Shown here in pieces: positions 35,545 through 45,847 of a stretch of 64,000 nucleotides of DNA (positions are counted from its first letter, which is position 1; every line of letters starts with the position of its first letter). Made by a program: the position numbers and the translations under genes. The notes under the pieces were generated by a model. That model saw only the letters and a list, made by a program, of their open reading frames with translations. It was not told the DNA's origin and searched no databases. The DNA is from Lactarius indigo (Eukaryota > Basidiomycota > Agaricomycetes > Russulales > Russulaceae): assembly GCA_025766275.1 (NCBI GenBank), contig JAFKAC010000106.1:119016-183015 (forward strand). The letters are read 5' to 3'.

Positions 35545-37136
35545 TTACTTCCTAGGGTGGTAGGACTTGAGTCTTTCATCAAACTCGTGTAGCGTGCCGA
35601 CGATGATTATAGGGTGACCAGAAAGCTGGCGAACAGCGACGAAGTTATCAATGGACATTGAGCGATTATTTAAGCAAAGTAAGACAAGGGCTGGCAACAT
35701 CTCCATGGTGATGTTTTCGAGTGCAAGAGCAAGATGCCCTGCCAACTTCTCGGATACGTGCAACGCCTGCACAACAGTGAACAGACGGAGAAGTTCCAGC
35801 CATCCCGTGTTGTCTACAGTGTCTGCCAGAGGACAACCCGTGCCGCGCCAAAAGATGTGGAGACGGTCCACATTAGAAGCGGAAAACTGGCCGACCACCC
35901 GACCTATGTGCGAAACTTGCCGATCTGTTTCACAGCAGAAGATTCTGACCCTGATACTAGGACTGGATTGCGAATGGATCTTGTGATAGGCCTTAAAGGA
36001 GACGTGGTCACCCGTAAAAGTTATGTCCACTCGCTCGAACATGGCCAGCTGGAGATCTCCTGAGCGTTCGATGAGCCCGAAAAAGTTAGGAACGCGAAAG
36101 TCGCCTTGATCGCTAGCCAGTTGGTCCATGTAGCCCATGCCAACCCAGTCGGGTTGGGGAGCGTCGAGTCGGGCCACGAAGTCCTCCATATACTCGCGGA
36201 CACCACAGAGTCCTAAGGAGGTGAGAGCGGGAAGAACAGTCCGCGTTACGTGAGATGGACGTATTGATGACGGCGGGAAGTCTGCGATGTGAATCCGATC
36301 CAAAGATGTCGGAGCCTGGTCGCCGCAGCCAGGCCCATAACCATTGCTTCGGATGATATATAATCGTTCCTGGGTACGTCGAAAAGTTTGAGTCTGACGA
36401 GGTCACTGGCCGACGAAAGAAGGGCTAATAATGCTGGAAAAGGAACGCCTCTTCAGATGATTTCCTGTAAACGTGGGGCAAATCCACCCAAAAATTTATC
36501 AGGAAGGACTTTGTCACGTAAATTCCGATAGTTTGACCGAAGCATAAGGTGCGTCAGCGCCGGAAATGACTTCTGCATCGCCGTGGCCACTCTTCCCAAC
36601 TGCGAGACTGTTAAGGAAAGGTCGACACGGCGTATACGGTCGTGGTTCTTTAGCGCAGCAACGATATTATTTATGTCATTATGAGTGACGACCTTGTAAT
36701 GGCCATACTCAAGGGTAATGGGAAAGGCTGGCCAGCAACCCAGATTCTTCGTCACGGGAGTTCCATTTGTGCAGAGAAGCTGGAGGTTTAGATGGCGTGG
36801 GTAGGCCAAAATGATTTGTCGCCATCTCTGGCATACATGCACCAGTCTGTCCCATCGCCATTGCCATGGGTTGAATTCGGATCCATTCATTCGGCAGGTG
36901 TCAAATATTTCCTCCAAGACATCGTCTGGGAGCATGTTAATCGTTGTTACATATCTGCGGGTCTTGCCTGTCCCATACTGGTCAGTAACTGCGGTCACTA
37001 TGCGTGTGGTTGAGGACATACAGCGAACCCGCTTTTTCCTTCGCGCTTTGCGGCTGCATTTTTTGACCTTCGAGACTCTGAGATGATCACGTGAAGTGGT
37101 GCCAGGCGACGACAGGAAGACCGGACGATCACTCAT
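35545..37136 (-). pseudogene. F-box protein, family copy 4 (interrupted)
   Basis: Diverged member of the family: TTINMLPDDVLEEIFDTCRM F-box, RLVHVCQRWRQIILAYPRHL, leucine-rich body, and the family tail VRQLSGHPIIIVGTLHEFDE ending at 35545. The first open segment (37136-36453) ends at a TGA just after APRLQEII, where the intact copies continue. The same frame then runs through VPFPALLALLSSASDLVRLK to about 36310, where the family frame shifts by one to DRIHIADFPPSS and stays open to the end. I found no convincing intron that removes both defects. The leader before the F-box is longer and may contain an intron. A recently broken gene is likeliest; two truncated products are possible. Confidence 0.7.
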
Positions 37137-38634
37137 TGAAAATAAGTAGCGAGGAAAATCGTACTCAGTAGTTGGTATTGGTCCAGAAAATTGGTTCCAG
37201 AAATGTAGAAAAGGAAGGCACCTGAGAGAGCCGGTTGACAGGGGCAGTTCGGTGAAACTGGGCAGGGAGACTCGATTATCGCTAATCAGAGATTAGCGGT
37301 GGAGCCCAGTCCATATCGTAGACAGACCTCTGAATGGCCATCGATGATGTGAACTATTGAGTTCAGTATATGAAATAGCAGCACGAGTTGAATGCGGCGA
37401 GACACTGAGAGCAGCGCGCCACGTCCCACGAGTTGGGAATGTGTCCACGACACCTCGTGGTGATATCGATGGGAATTGAAATGAAATATCCTGTGATCGA
37501 GAAGCGTGCTGGACGTATCGTAGCCCATGAGGAATGACTTCACATTCACCCGTCCTGCATCACTTTGCGCCCTCCCATTGCCGATTTAGCACGTCTGGGA
37601 AGGGCGAACAAGAAGGCCGAGAAGTCCGAGAAAAGTCGTCCAGTGCACGTGTTCCCGGAATATTTTCTCACGGCCCTTTCTCACACTCACACTTCGAACC
37701 ACCCGTCGCTTCCGAACAACGCCCCTCATGAGCCGCCTCCCCACGCGGGAAAATTTAGAGCAAGGCTATCGGTTTCCTAGGAATGAGACGCGAGCCGAAA
37801 GGTGTTTTTCGAATTGGTTTCCTCTGCCGAGCACGGGGCGTGTTTTACGAGGTTGAAGCCCTGGAAGTGTCGGTCCGAAAAGATCCCTCTGCTCAGCGCT
37901 CAGCCTCCAACGCATTACTCAAGCTGGGTAGGGGCTCGTGGGCAAAGTCGTGCACTTCAGATGGACAAATGCGAAGAAAGTCCGCTTTACTTAACCCCGG
38001 AGACTCCGGAGCGCCCGTACCGTGATTGCTTCGTCCTTCCCATGTCATTCATCGATTCGTATCACCCCTCTTCGTGCTCTATGCTCGATACACGCTGCTT
38101 GATTCTCTTCCAGTATCGTCTGGCTTGGCTACCCAGCTCTGGTACTCACAACAAATGGCACACTGCTGCTCGCCCGCCTGTCGATCCGAAAATTTCACTC
38201 GAAATAATACGGGTTTCCCCTTCAGTGTTTTGGAAAGCCCCGGAATGCCCTCATTCTTATGCCTTCGCCCAGTCTTTCCTCTCTCAACTCGTTTTCTCCG
38301 ATGACCTCACGCGTGCATGCATCGTTGTCCGCACATGTATTCGAAGATGCCGACCCCATGGCGGTGCAAATCCCACCGTCTCCATCTTTGGCATACGTGT
38401 GCGAGCCTATGCCAACGCTGCGGAGAGTGTCTTCGGCAGGAGCGATGCGATAAATCGTCGACTCGTACTGTACTGGTTGCACTGCGGCATATGATACGTG
38501 GCACGTCCAAGTCGTGTCCAGCCCGCTGGCACGACCGAACTGTGGGAATATATATCCTAGTCAAGATACAGCATTCAAACACAGCTAATTTCAGATTCTA
38601 CTGAGTCGACGGGTTCCCTCCTCCCCATTCATGT
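37137..38634. other. Spacer with an F-box fragment and a short hairpin
   Basis: Upstream of copy 4 and downstream of the Mde1 gene. It contains a perfect short hairpin cgctaatc-aga-gattagcg (37280-37298) and the F-box fragment near 38370-38420; nothing else recognised. Confidence 0.5.
38370..38420 (-). pseudogene. Isolated F-box motif fragment, family copy 5
   Basis: Reads QRWHRLAHVCQRWRRWDL, matching the most conserved block of the family (WQRLVHVCQRWRQI). No LPDD start and no leucine-rich body could be found in frame, so this is a relic. Confidence 0.55.
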
Positions 38635-39728
38635 TTATCCTTGTACGAGGGGGAGGCCGTGGGCTTTCATCTTGATAGCGATCTCAAAAAGGTAATCAAG
38701 ACACTGCACGACGTGCAGCGGCATTCATAAACCAGCGTCATCAATCACATGGCACTTGCGCAACTTACCTCGGTCTGTGTCTTTGCCTTCTCCCAATCGC
38801 TCCCTTGCAGTAATCGGTCAGCACATACGGCGGGGCAAGCGACCAGCCTTACCCCATACGTATATGCCATGGCGGCGGACAAGCACGGCGGGGGCGTCTG
38901 GATAGCGCTGCATAGCATCGGCCATGCTGTCTTTGAGGTCCTCTTCGTTTGGGGTATTTTCGATTATCGGCACTTCTAAGGTGTCGAGATAGGACAGCGC
39001 GGCTTTCATTCCGCCTACGCGCACGCCTTTGATCATCTGTCGGTTCCGATGGCAACGTAGCACACAGCACAAAACGGCATAATTACTGTACCTCCTGCCA
39101 AATTATATTTTTTAATTTCGGTGCGCCAGGAAGAAGTGGAAGTTGTTGTTTGGGAAAACGTAATCGCGTGCATTGAAAAAGGAACGCACCTGATGAGATA
39201 TGCGGAATGTATTTCCGTGCGTGAGCAGGGTGGCCATCACCGCGTTCTGTGAGTGGGTGTGGATGCAGCTGCCCGCGCCGCGCAGATCGAACGCGTTCCA
39301 GAAGAGTGGCGTGCACGCGGACTCTTTGAGATCGAGCGACGGCCGTCGGAGGAAAGCGCGATCGCCGTCGGGCGGCGATGGGAAAGGCAGGACGAAGATG
39401 TGCGACGGCAAGATGCGCTCCTTTTGCACGCCGGAGGGGGCGATGTACACCTTGTCGCTGGGGGAAGTGAGGGTGAGCGGCGGGAACGCGCACGAAGCAT
39501 GAGCTCTCACGCAATACGGATACTGATGCCTCCCCCGGTTCCCGTCACCCAGCCCAAGAGATAAAAGCCACGACAGAGCTCGGGGATAAGGTTTGCGGGC
39601 TGAGAGAAGAACAGAGGTTAGCCTGGAAGAGAAACGAAGATGGGTTCACTGACATGTAAAGGGTCATCAGAGATGACAAGGTGGTCTGCGCTTGTCGTCG
39701 CTGCGTACGCCTGCTCGATGGATGACAT
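38635..39728 (-). CDS. MDE1: Methylthioribulose-1-phosphate dehydratase (Mde1/MtnB)
   Basis: Zinc-dependent class II aldolase-fold enzyme; dehydrates 5-methylthioribulose-1-phosphate in the methionine salvage pathway, in the cytosol. Exons 39728-39654, 39599-39511, 39457-39190, 39092-39094 (3 nt), 39036-38853, 38803-38769 and 38703-38635 join to 240 aa, the family length. Motifs: [20 protein letters not shown] with [39 protein letters not shown] with the two zinc histidines (HTH); [28 protein letters not shown] with the third zinc histidine; and C-terminal [15 protein letters not shown]. The residue Glu of HQEMIKG is only supplied by the 3-nt exon. The frame otherwise closes perfectly. Confidence 0.92.
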
Positions 39729-41867
39729 GGCAGCAGAATAGACAGGAATTATGTAAGACTCGTGAATGACAGGCTTCGATCGAGTTATGGAATTCGAGTA
39801 ATCGGCCCGCGAACTGCCTCCGTTTTATTGGGTGGAATTTTCGGCTTAGCTCGAATCTTGGCCAGATCTCGGCGTACTCAACTCCACCTAAGCGCCAATA
39901 CAGTACTTGTGTGGGCCACTTTTACTCACTGAGGATAGCCGCCGTACGTAGGAGCTAAACGACATATTAACATGCCCCATCAAGCAATCAATTAATCAAT
40001 CTTCAAGGTCTTCTAGCCAAATTACTGTTTACTGTACGAAACCTGACGAAACCACTTTTTTTTTTTTTTTTTTTGATTCATGAGACTCGGGTGCTGTGCC
40101 TGATGGCACTGCTGCACCGATCAACGGACGAGCAGCTCGAAGATAGGAGAGATGACCTCTGTACCATTACACACAGTTCGGACTGTTTGGCTCCGCTCCT
40201 TCCCGAGACAAGAGATAGAGACGACATCGTTAATTATCACATGAGTTAATACGACGACCCACCGGCTAAGGTGAGCGACGCGAGAGCGAACTACGGATTG
40301 AAAGATCACCAAAATTAAATCCCGAGGTCCGTGCAAAGTAAGTTACAGTACGCCGCCGACTTTTGATACTGTAATGACGGAGCTGTCAGCCAGCCTTTTT
40401 TTTTTTGTTGGGTACGTCCTCGATCGACATCTGAGTCGCCCCCCACCCCTTTTACTGACACGCTCGCCCAAGGCACACTGTGTACATCGTACCTTACCTA
40501 TCCCCGAAACGAAGGAAAGGGCCCTCGACCCGACACAGGATACCAAGATAGTGTGAGATGAGGCAAGCGGCCTTTCCCCCTTACCCAGTCCACACGTGCT
40601 TTTCAAATTTGCTCGTCTTCCTACCTGCCTAAATTCACACCCCCTTTTTTGGGGGAACCAGAAAAAATTGGGTCAATCAATCGGCATCTTCCAGCGTTCT
40701 GATAGGCGATGTTCATCGCTACTGTGTTTTGACCCGCACTCTCGAGGCAGGCGGGGCGGGGCTTCCTCTCCCCCACCAGCGTTCCGGGATCCCCTTCGAT
40801 TGCGATATATGGAAAGACTCGCATCGCTTATCACGGAGATCTCCTTTTCCGTCTGTCAATCCCAGATTCCAAGTACCCTCCTCAAAAAAGAAATGAAGAA
40901 CACGAGGTATGTGGCAGCCCACGGGAAAAAGAATGGTGGGGCCCGTGTCATGCTATTCGGGCCCGCGTACACATGATCAGCTTCCACCCGCCCCCGCCCC
41001 AGGCTGCGCATAAACAGTATTTGCCTGGCCAGTTTTGGGCAAGGTGAGTAGGAGATGAGATAGGACGGGTGAGTGGGGCCAGGGGGACAGGCTGGGTGTG
41101 CCCAGACCCGTTCCTTAGAATCCATAATCTCGAAAAGCTCTCTTCTCCTCTCTCGCACCGCCCAATGTCGATTTTTTGTTCTATTTATTGAGCCCTGCGT
41201 GCCTATTCTCCCCCCTCGAGGCTTTTTTGCTTTCCCACTGAATATTCGAATGAACGGACTTGACGGTTGTTCCCACTGGTAAGTTCATCACCAGACTGTA
41301 TGGATCTCTCCCCGGCCCGGCTTAGTCCAAGCCCGTCATCATTCAAAGGACTATTGGCAGACAGCCTTGACCTTCATTGGGAAGTGCCGCATGCTCCACC
41401 AACGTGTACGCGTGTGCGTGTGCGTAGAATGTGAGAACGACCAAAGCGCAGAGCGGAGGTGCCCCTATGCGGAAGCCCGTTTACGCAAGGTAGCAGAGGT
41501 GGGCAATGATCGCCGCTGCCTTCTGTAGTTGCTCTTGTACCTTATCTCGTTCCATCTGGTCACGTTGACGGACTGAGAACTCGAAGGTCTTGCGGCAGCC
41601 GCCGTGCGGGTAAGCGGAAGTAGATAAACACGAGGGAGTGGAAGGAGGCCGGTGTGCGGGGGGATACAATGGTGATACAGAGCAGAAAATAGCAACACGG
41701 GTAACGCAGCTCAGGCAGGAGGAAAAGGGGTTGCACAACAAAGTACGAGGTTAGCTGTGGCTGAAAACAGAAAACGGAAACAACGGGAACCAAGAAAAAG
41801 AGCGGAACAGACATGATAAGGGCTGCAATACAATGACTGTCGTAATGAGATAGGGGCCGGTGGAGAT
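39729..41867. other. Intergenic, 2.1 kb
   Basis: Upstream of Mde1 and downstream of the PAS gene. It contains a poly-T run near 40053-40072 and no clear gene. One helical, charged minus-strand stretch (about 41600-41481, FSVRQRDQMERDKVQEQLQK, stop at 41481) looks like a real C-terminal exon and could be an alternative last exon of the PAS gene, but I could not place its intron. Confidence 0.45.
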
Positions 41868-43520
41868 TCAAGATGTGGACGGCCTGGAACTACCCGACGA
41901 TTGCCTCGGTCTCGAACTCGCGGTGGGTGTTGGAGTCGTGGAACTAGCGGACCTGGCCGGTTGGCCTGTCCCAGAAGACGACGGAGAAGAGCCGTGCCGC
42001 AAGATGACCATAAGGCCGTCCGAGTGAGCAGAGAAGATCGCGTCGACGACGATCTCATCTTCCATAATCGCCGCAGTGCGTTGTTGGCGCTGTGGTCGCT
42101 GGCGCATCGACGAACTCGCTCCTCTTGCCCCAGAACTTCGTGGCTGCTGGTTTGCCGGACTATTGCGAGGCGGCGGGCGCCCGTGGCGTGAGGTTTGCGG
42201 GGGGGATTCGGGCTCCATCCGCTCGCTGATGAAGCCAGAGGTCAGATTTATGCCGACAAGGGGGGAAAGGAAATACGAACATAGAGTCTCGGCCTCGTGG
42301 GAAGAGGTGGAACTTGCCAAAGCCAAAACCACCGTCGCTGGGCTGCCCGCGCTCGTTCACACCCCAGGTCTTGACGGCCTCAATCCAACTACGGACAAGT
42401 TTCTCGTCTCTCTGAGCTACAAAGTCAAAAAAGGGTCGACCCAGGATATCTGTGGTGGACAAGAAGCTCTCGTTGGAGCTATAGACAATCGGGCAGAGTA
42501 ACGAAAACCTGTCGAGGATGAGCGCAGTGCGTATTGACTGCTTTGGGAGCGGATCAAAAGTGATGACACCATCTGAACCAGTCCTGCTCCCCCCGCTGGC
42601 ACGCGAGCCGGTGGGTGAAGGAGCCTCGTTGCTTGTCGCACGGCTACTGGGCGAGGACTCGCTGGGCTCATCTAGAACTTCAGAACTTGGCTCTGGGGAA
42701 TCGTATCCCTGGATGGGGCTAGGGGGCATGGGAGACGGGTCACCCCAGCGCTGATATGAGTAGCCAATCAGTAACGTAGTGCCGGTGGAAGCGGAGGGGA
42801 ACAAGCGCTTACCCGAAACTCAAAATTCGAAGCTGCGGGGGTGATGATAGTTACCTCTTGCGCGGTCGATGCGTTGTGCATGGCTCCTGGGCCCATGGAG
42901 GCAAAGGAAACGCTACCGACGAGAACATTCCATGCGACTGTTCTGGACTATTTGTTTTGGTTCCCAAAATGTTGGTGTGAGTGGTGAAAGGGGGGAGGAA
43001 AATGTGGGGATTCTCACGATGGCGCACAGAATGTAGCCCTTGTAAGGGTCCTTATGCTTCAGGCGTAAATAGGCGAGTACGGCTGCTTTGTCTTGACTGA
43101 TGGTAGTACTAGACACGAGGGATGAAGTAGAGAAGGTAAAGTGAGAAAATGATACTGACTAGTGAAGGCTTTTGACGTCGCGATATTCGTCTGGATGAAC
43201 AAGGTCGAGAGAGGGAGTGCCGACGAGTTCGTGGGGTTCATAGCCTGACTGGAGGTTAATCGGGACGAGGACGAGGATGAAGCTGGGGCCCACCAAGGAG
43301 CTCGCTGACGGACTCTGTCAGAAAGAGCCAGCGGGCCTGGGAGTGGAGCAAGCCAGCGTCAATCTCAGCGACACGGGGAGAAATGGAGTGCTAGGAAACA
43401 CCTTCTCTGTGAAGTCGACGATGCCGACTGAGTTGAAAAGAATTAGAAGGGCGCCAACAGAGCGACATGGAAGAACATACTGAACGAGACGCAAGGAGAG
43501 CCGGTGTCCATGGAAGACAT
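41868..43520 (-). CDS. PAS-domain protein
   Basis: Probable sensory or signalling protein with two PAS-like modules. Exons 43520-43481, 43427-43402, 43336-43294, 43244-43160, 43108-43018, 42947-42813, 42750-42281 and 42225-41868 join to 415 aa; introns are 49-70 bp. PAS 1 (about residues 12-105): GIVDFTEK-ARWLFLTESVS, GYEPHELVGTPSLDLVHPDE, KDPYKGYILCAISRT. A Ser/Pro-rich linker follows. PAS 2 region: ILDRFSLLCPIVYSSNESFL, ILGRPFFDFVAQRDEKLVRS, then WGVNERGQPSDGGFGFGKFH. After a low-complexity Arg/Ser/Gln stretch, VDAIFSAHSDGLMVILR is conserved-looking. No GATA finger or kinase is present, so it is not a full White-collar-1. Ligand and partner are unknown. In the first 300 bases a shadow frame looks longer than the true exons. 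Confidence 0.78.
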
Positions 43521-43714
43521 GAGAAGAGGAGCGTGGAAGAGAAGGGAGACGAGGGGAAGTAACTTATGGTTAAAGTGGATGGAGTCGAGGACGGCGCGTA
43601 TTGTAGCCAAATGGCCGGAGAAGGAGGATTACAGTCTAGGTTGGATCTCCGCCTAGATCCAGAGCGAATGGCAATCTAACCTTGAATATCTCATTTGCTA
43701 TTCACGGCACCGAA

Positions 43715-45313
43715 ATGTGGTCAACGAAGCCCTCTGTCGCTCAGGGTGACCTTGTTATCGTCTGGCTAGTACGTCCCCGCATTTTACCTCATATTAACTC
43801 TTATGTTTTACTTAGACGCGAGATTCTGTCCAATCTCTCGTCGTCACCCCAGGAAGCGAGTTTAATAGCAGATACGGCCATTACCGTCACTCGGACCTCG
43901 TCGGCATCCCTTACGGATCCAAAGTCGCCTCTCGCACGGGCAAAGGTTTCATTCACATCCTCAGACCCACTCCAGAGCTATGGACGCTCGCCTTGCCCCA
44001 TAGAACACAGATCCTTTATCTTGCCGATATCGCCTTTATCACTTCTTGGTTGCATATTCGGCCAGGCTCTGTCGTAATCGAGGCAGGTCCGTCTTGTTCT
44101 TCTTTTCTTGTTCGACCCCTTCCATTCCTCCCTCCTGACGTCGGCACTTTTGGTCACCATCCATTCGTCTTTCTCGAATTTCTATCCTGACTCTTCCCAG
44201 GTACAGGTTCAGGTTCGTTCACACATTCGATCGCACGAACTGTGGGTTCCGCGGGGCATGTCTACACCTATGAATTCCACGAGGCCCGCGCGAAGAAGGC
44301 CGCGTGGGTACCCCACCGCCCTTTCTCTTACGCATATACTCACACACGCCTTTAGTGATGAATTTGCGCGCCACGGCATGTCTGACATCGTGACTCTCAC
44401 CCATAGGAACGTCTGCAAAAATGGCTTTACCGTCGCGGATACTGCCGACGCAGGCGCGCTATTTCTTTTTGCTGTCGTCTTTGGGGCTTAGCCCCACCAA
44501 CCCCTCTCTTTCTCTTCCCCATTTAGTATTCTTGGACCTACCTGCCCCCTGGGAAGCCATCGAATATGCAAAATCAGCGCTCAGGGTGCGCATGCCATAC
44601 CTTGACGTGTCTCCCACCCCGACTCACGCATATATGCGCAGAAAGATCGTTTGACGCGTATTTGCTGCTTCAGCCCTTGCATAGAGCAAGTCTTGCGCAC
44701 CGTGAGCACTCTCAACGATGCAGGTTTCACAGGTAAAGTGCACCCCTTTGCATCAAGGGCTAAACCCGCGGGTTTAACGACGAAAAATCCAGACATCACG
44801 ATGTACGAGACGCTCCTCCGGCCACACGAGGTCACCCAAGCGCCGCCCCTCCCTCGCATTGACGCCGTCTCCGAGAAACTTAAGCGCCTCGAGCGCATCC
44901 GCGAGGACAAGCGCCTCCGGCAGATTGCCGCCTCGCGCGCTCACCATGCCGAGAAGCGCAAGCGCGAAGACAGCCTTGCGCGCGTCGATCCGTCCTCCGA
45001 GCTTGAATCCAAAAGGCCCAAGACGGCGGCCGTCGACGATGGCGGAGACGTAGATGTTGACGTAGACGCGGACATGGATATAGTCGAAGATCCGAAGGAG
45101 GAGGACGAGAATGAGGACGGGAACGGGGTCGAGCCTGCGCCGACTGACGAAGTGGAAGAGGTTGGGCCCGCGCCGCCGATACCCGCATCCACTCCTACGT
45201 CGGCACCGACACCAGCAACGCAGGTCCTCTCGAGACATTCGAAGGAAGTTCGCGGACATACCTCGTTCCTCACTTTTGCGTGTCTCCTACCATCGCAAAC
45301 GCCAGCACACTAA
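43715..45313 (+). CDS. TRM61: tRNA (adenine-58-N1)-methyltransferase catalytic subunit Trm61/Gcd14
   Basis: Catalytic subunit that with Trm6 makes m1A58 in tRNA, including initiator tRNA-Met; nuclear. Exons 43715-43768, 43816-44086, 44201-44303, 44356-44453, 44527-44585, 44642-44732 and 44793-45313 join to 398 aa. Motifs: GDLVIVWL start; [42 protein letters not shown]-binding [20 protein letters not shown] and [11 protein letters not shown]; catalytic [22 protein letters not shown]-terminal [13 protein letters not shown]. An acidic, disordered insert (about residues 270-370, rich in D/E) separates the last core helix from the C-terminal strand. The fourth intron (44454-44526) must use a GC donor (CAG|GCGCGC). 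Confidence 0.94.
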
Positions 45314-45847
45314 ATTCTTTCCATGCTTGTCTCGGTTAATGGACAAAACAAAAACACGATCTCCCCGTACTGAAGAGTATCAAGCCAGAATACGAACAGA
45401 ATAGTCGAAGGTTAGGCATCGCGCGATGACTCTGCGATGTACGCCCTATATCTTGCCCTATATCGGCACTGGGCGGCCCGACTCGGTGTTTGGAATGGAG
45501 TGAGAGCGCTAGCCAATCATAGCGTCCTTCCCGGGCGACGGGACCATATATTAAATAAAATCACTGCGTTGCTGCACTTGAACTTGAGGACCGTGTAAGT
45601 ATCTGAATCTCCTAGCGTGAGACGAACCCTTGTTTGTTGTGAGGTCGCTGCGGTCCGGGATGCCACAGCGTGAGCGCGTAGTTCAGTTCCCAGACGCTCG
45701 AACCATCACTCACCCGAACCCTCAAATATTCTCCAATGGCCGCTGCACGAGACGTGGAACACCGGCAAATATCCCTAAATTCGTGCGTGGATAGCCTTTG
45801 ATCAATGACCTCTTGATTGTGACCCACTCTCTAGCCCAGGACCCTTA
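45314..45847. other. Intergenic between Trm61 and the NLR gene
   Basis: The NLR promoter region should lie here, with GC-rich direct repeats of 'ccctatat' around 45440-45465. No gene recognised. Confidence 0.5.

Noticed and set aside
43059..43241. Apparent start MNPTNSSALPLSTL for the PAS gene
   Set aside because: This is a shadow frame; the correct frame in the same exon reads GYEPHELVGTPSLDLVHPDE and links to upstream exons starting at 43520.
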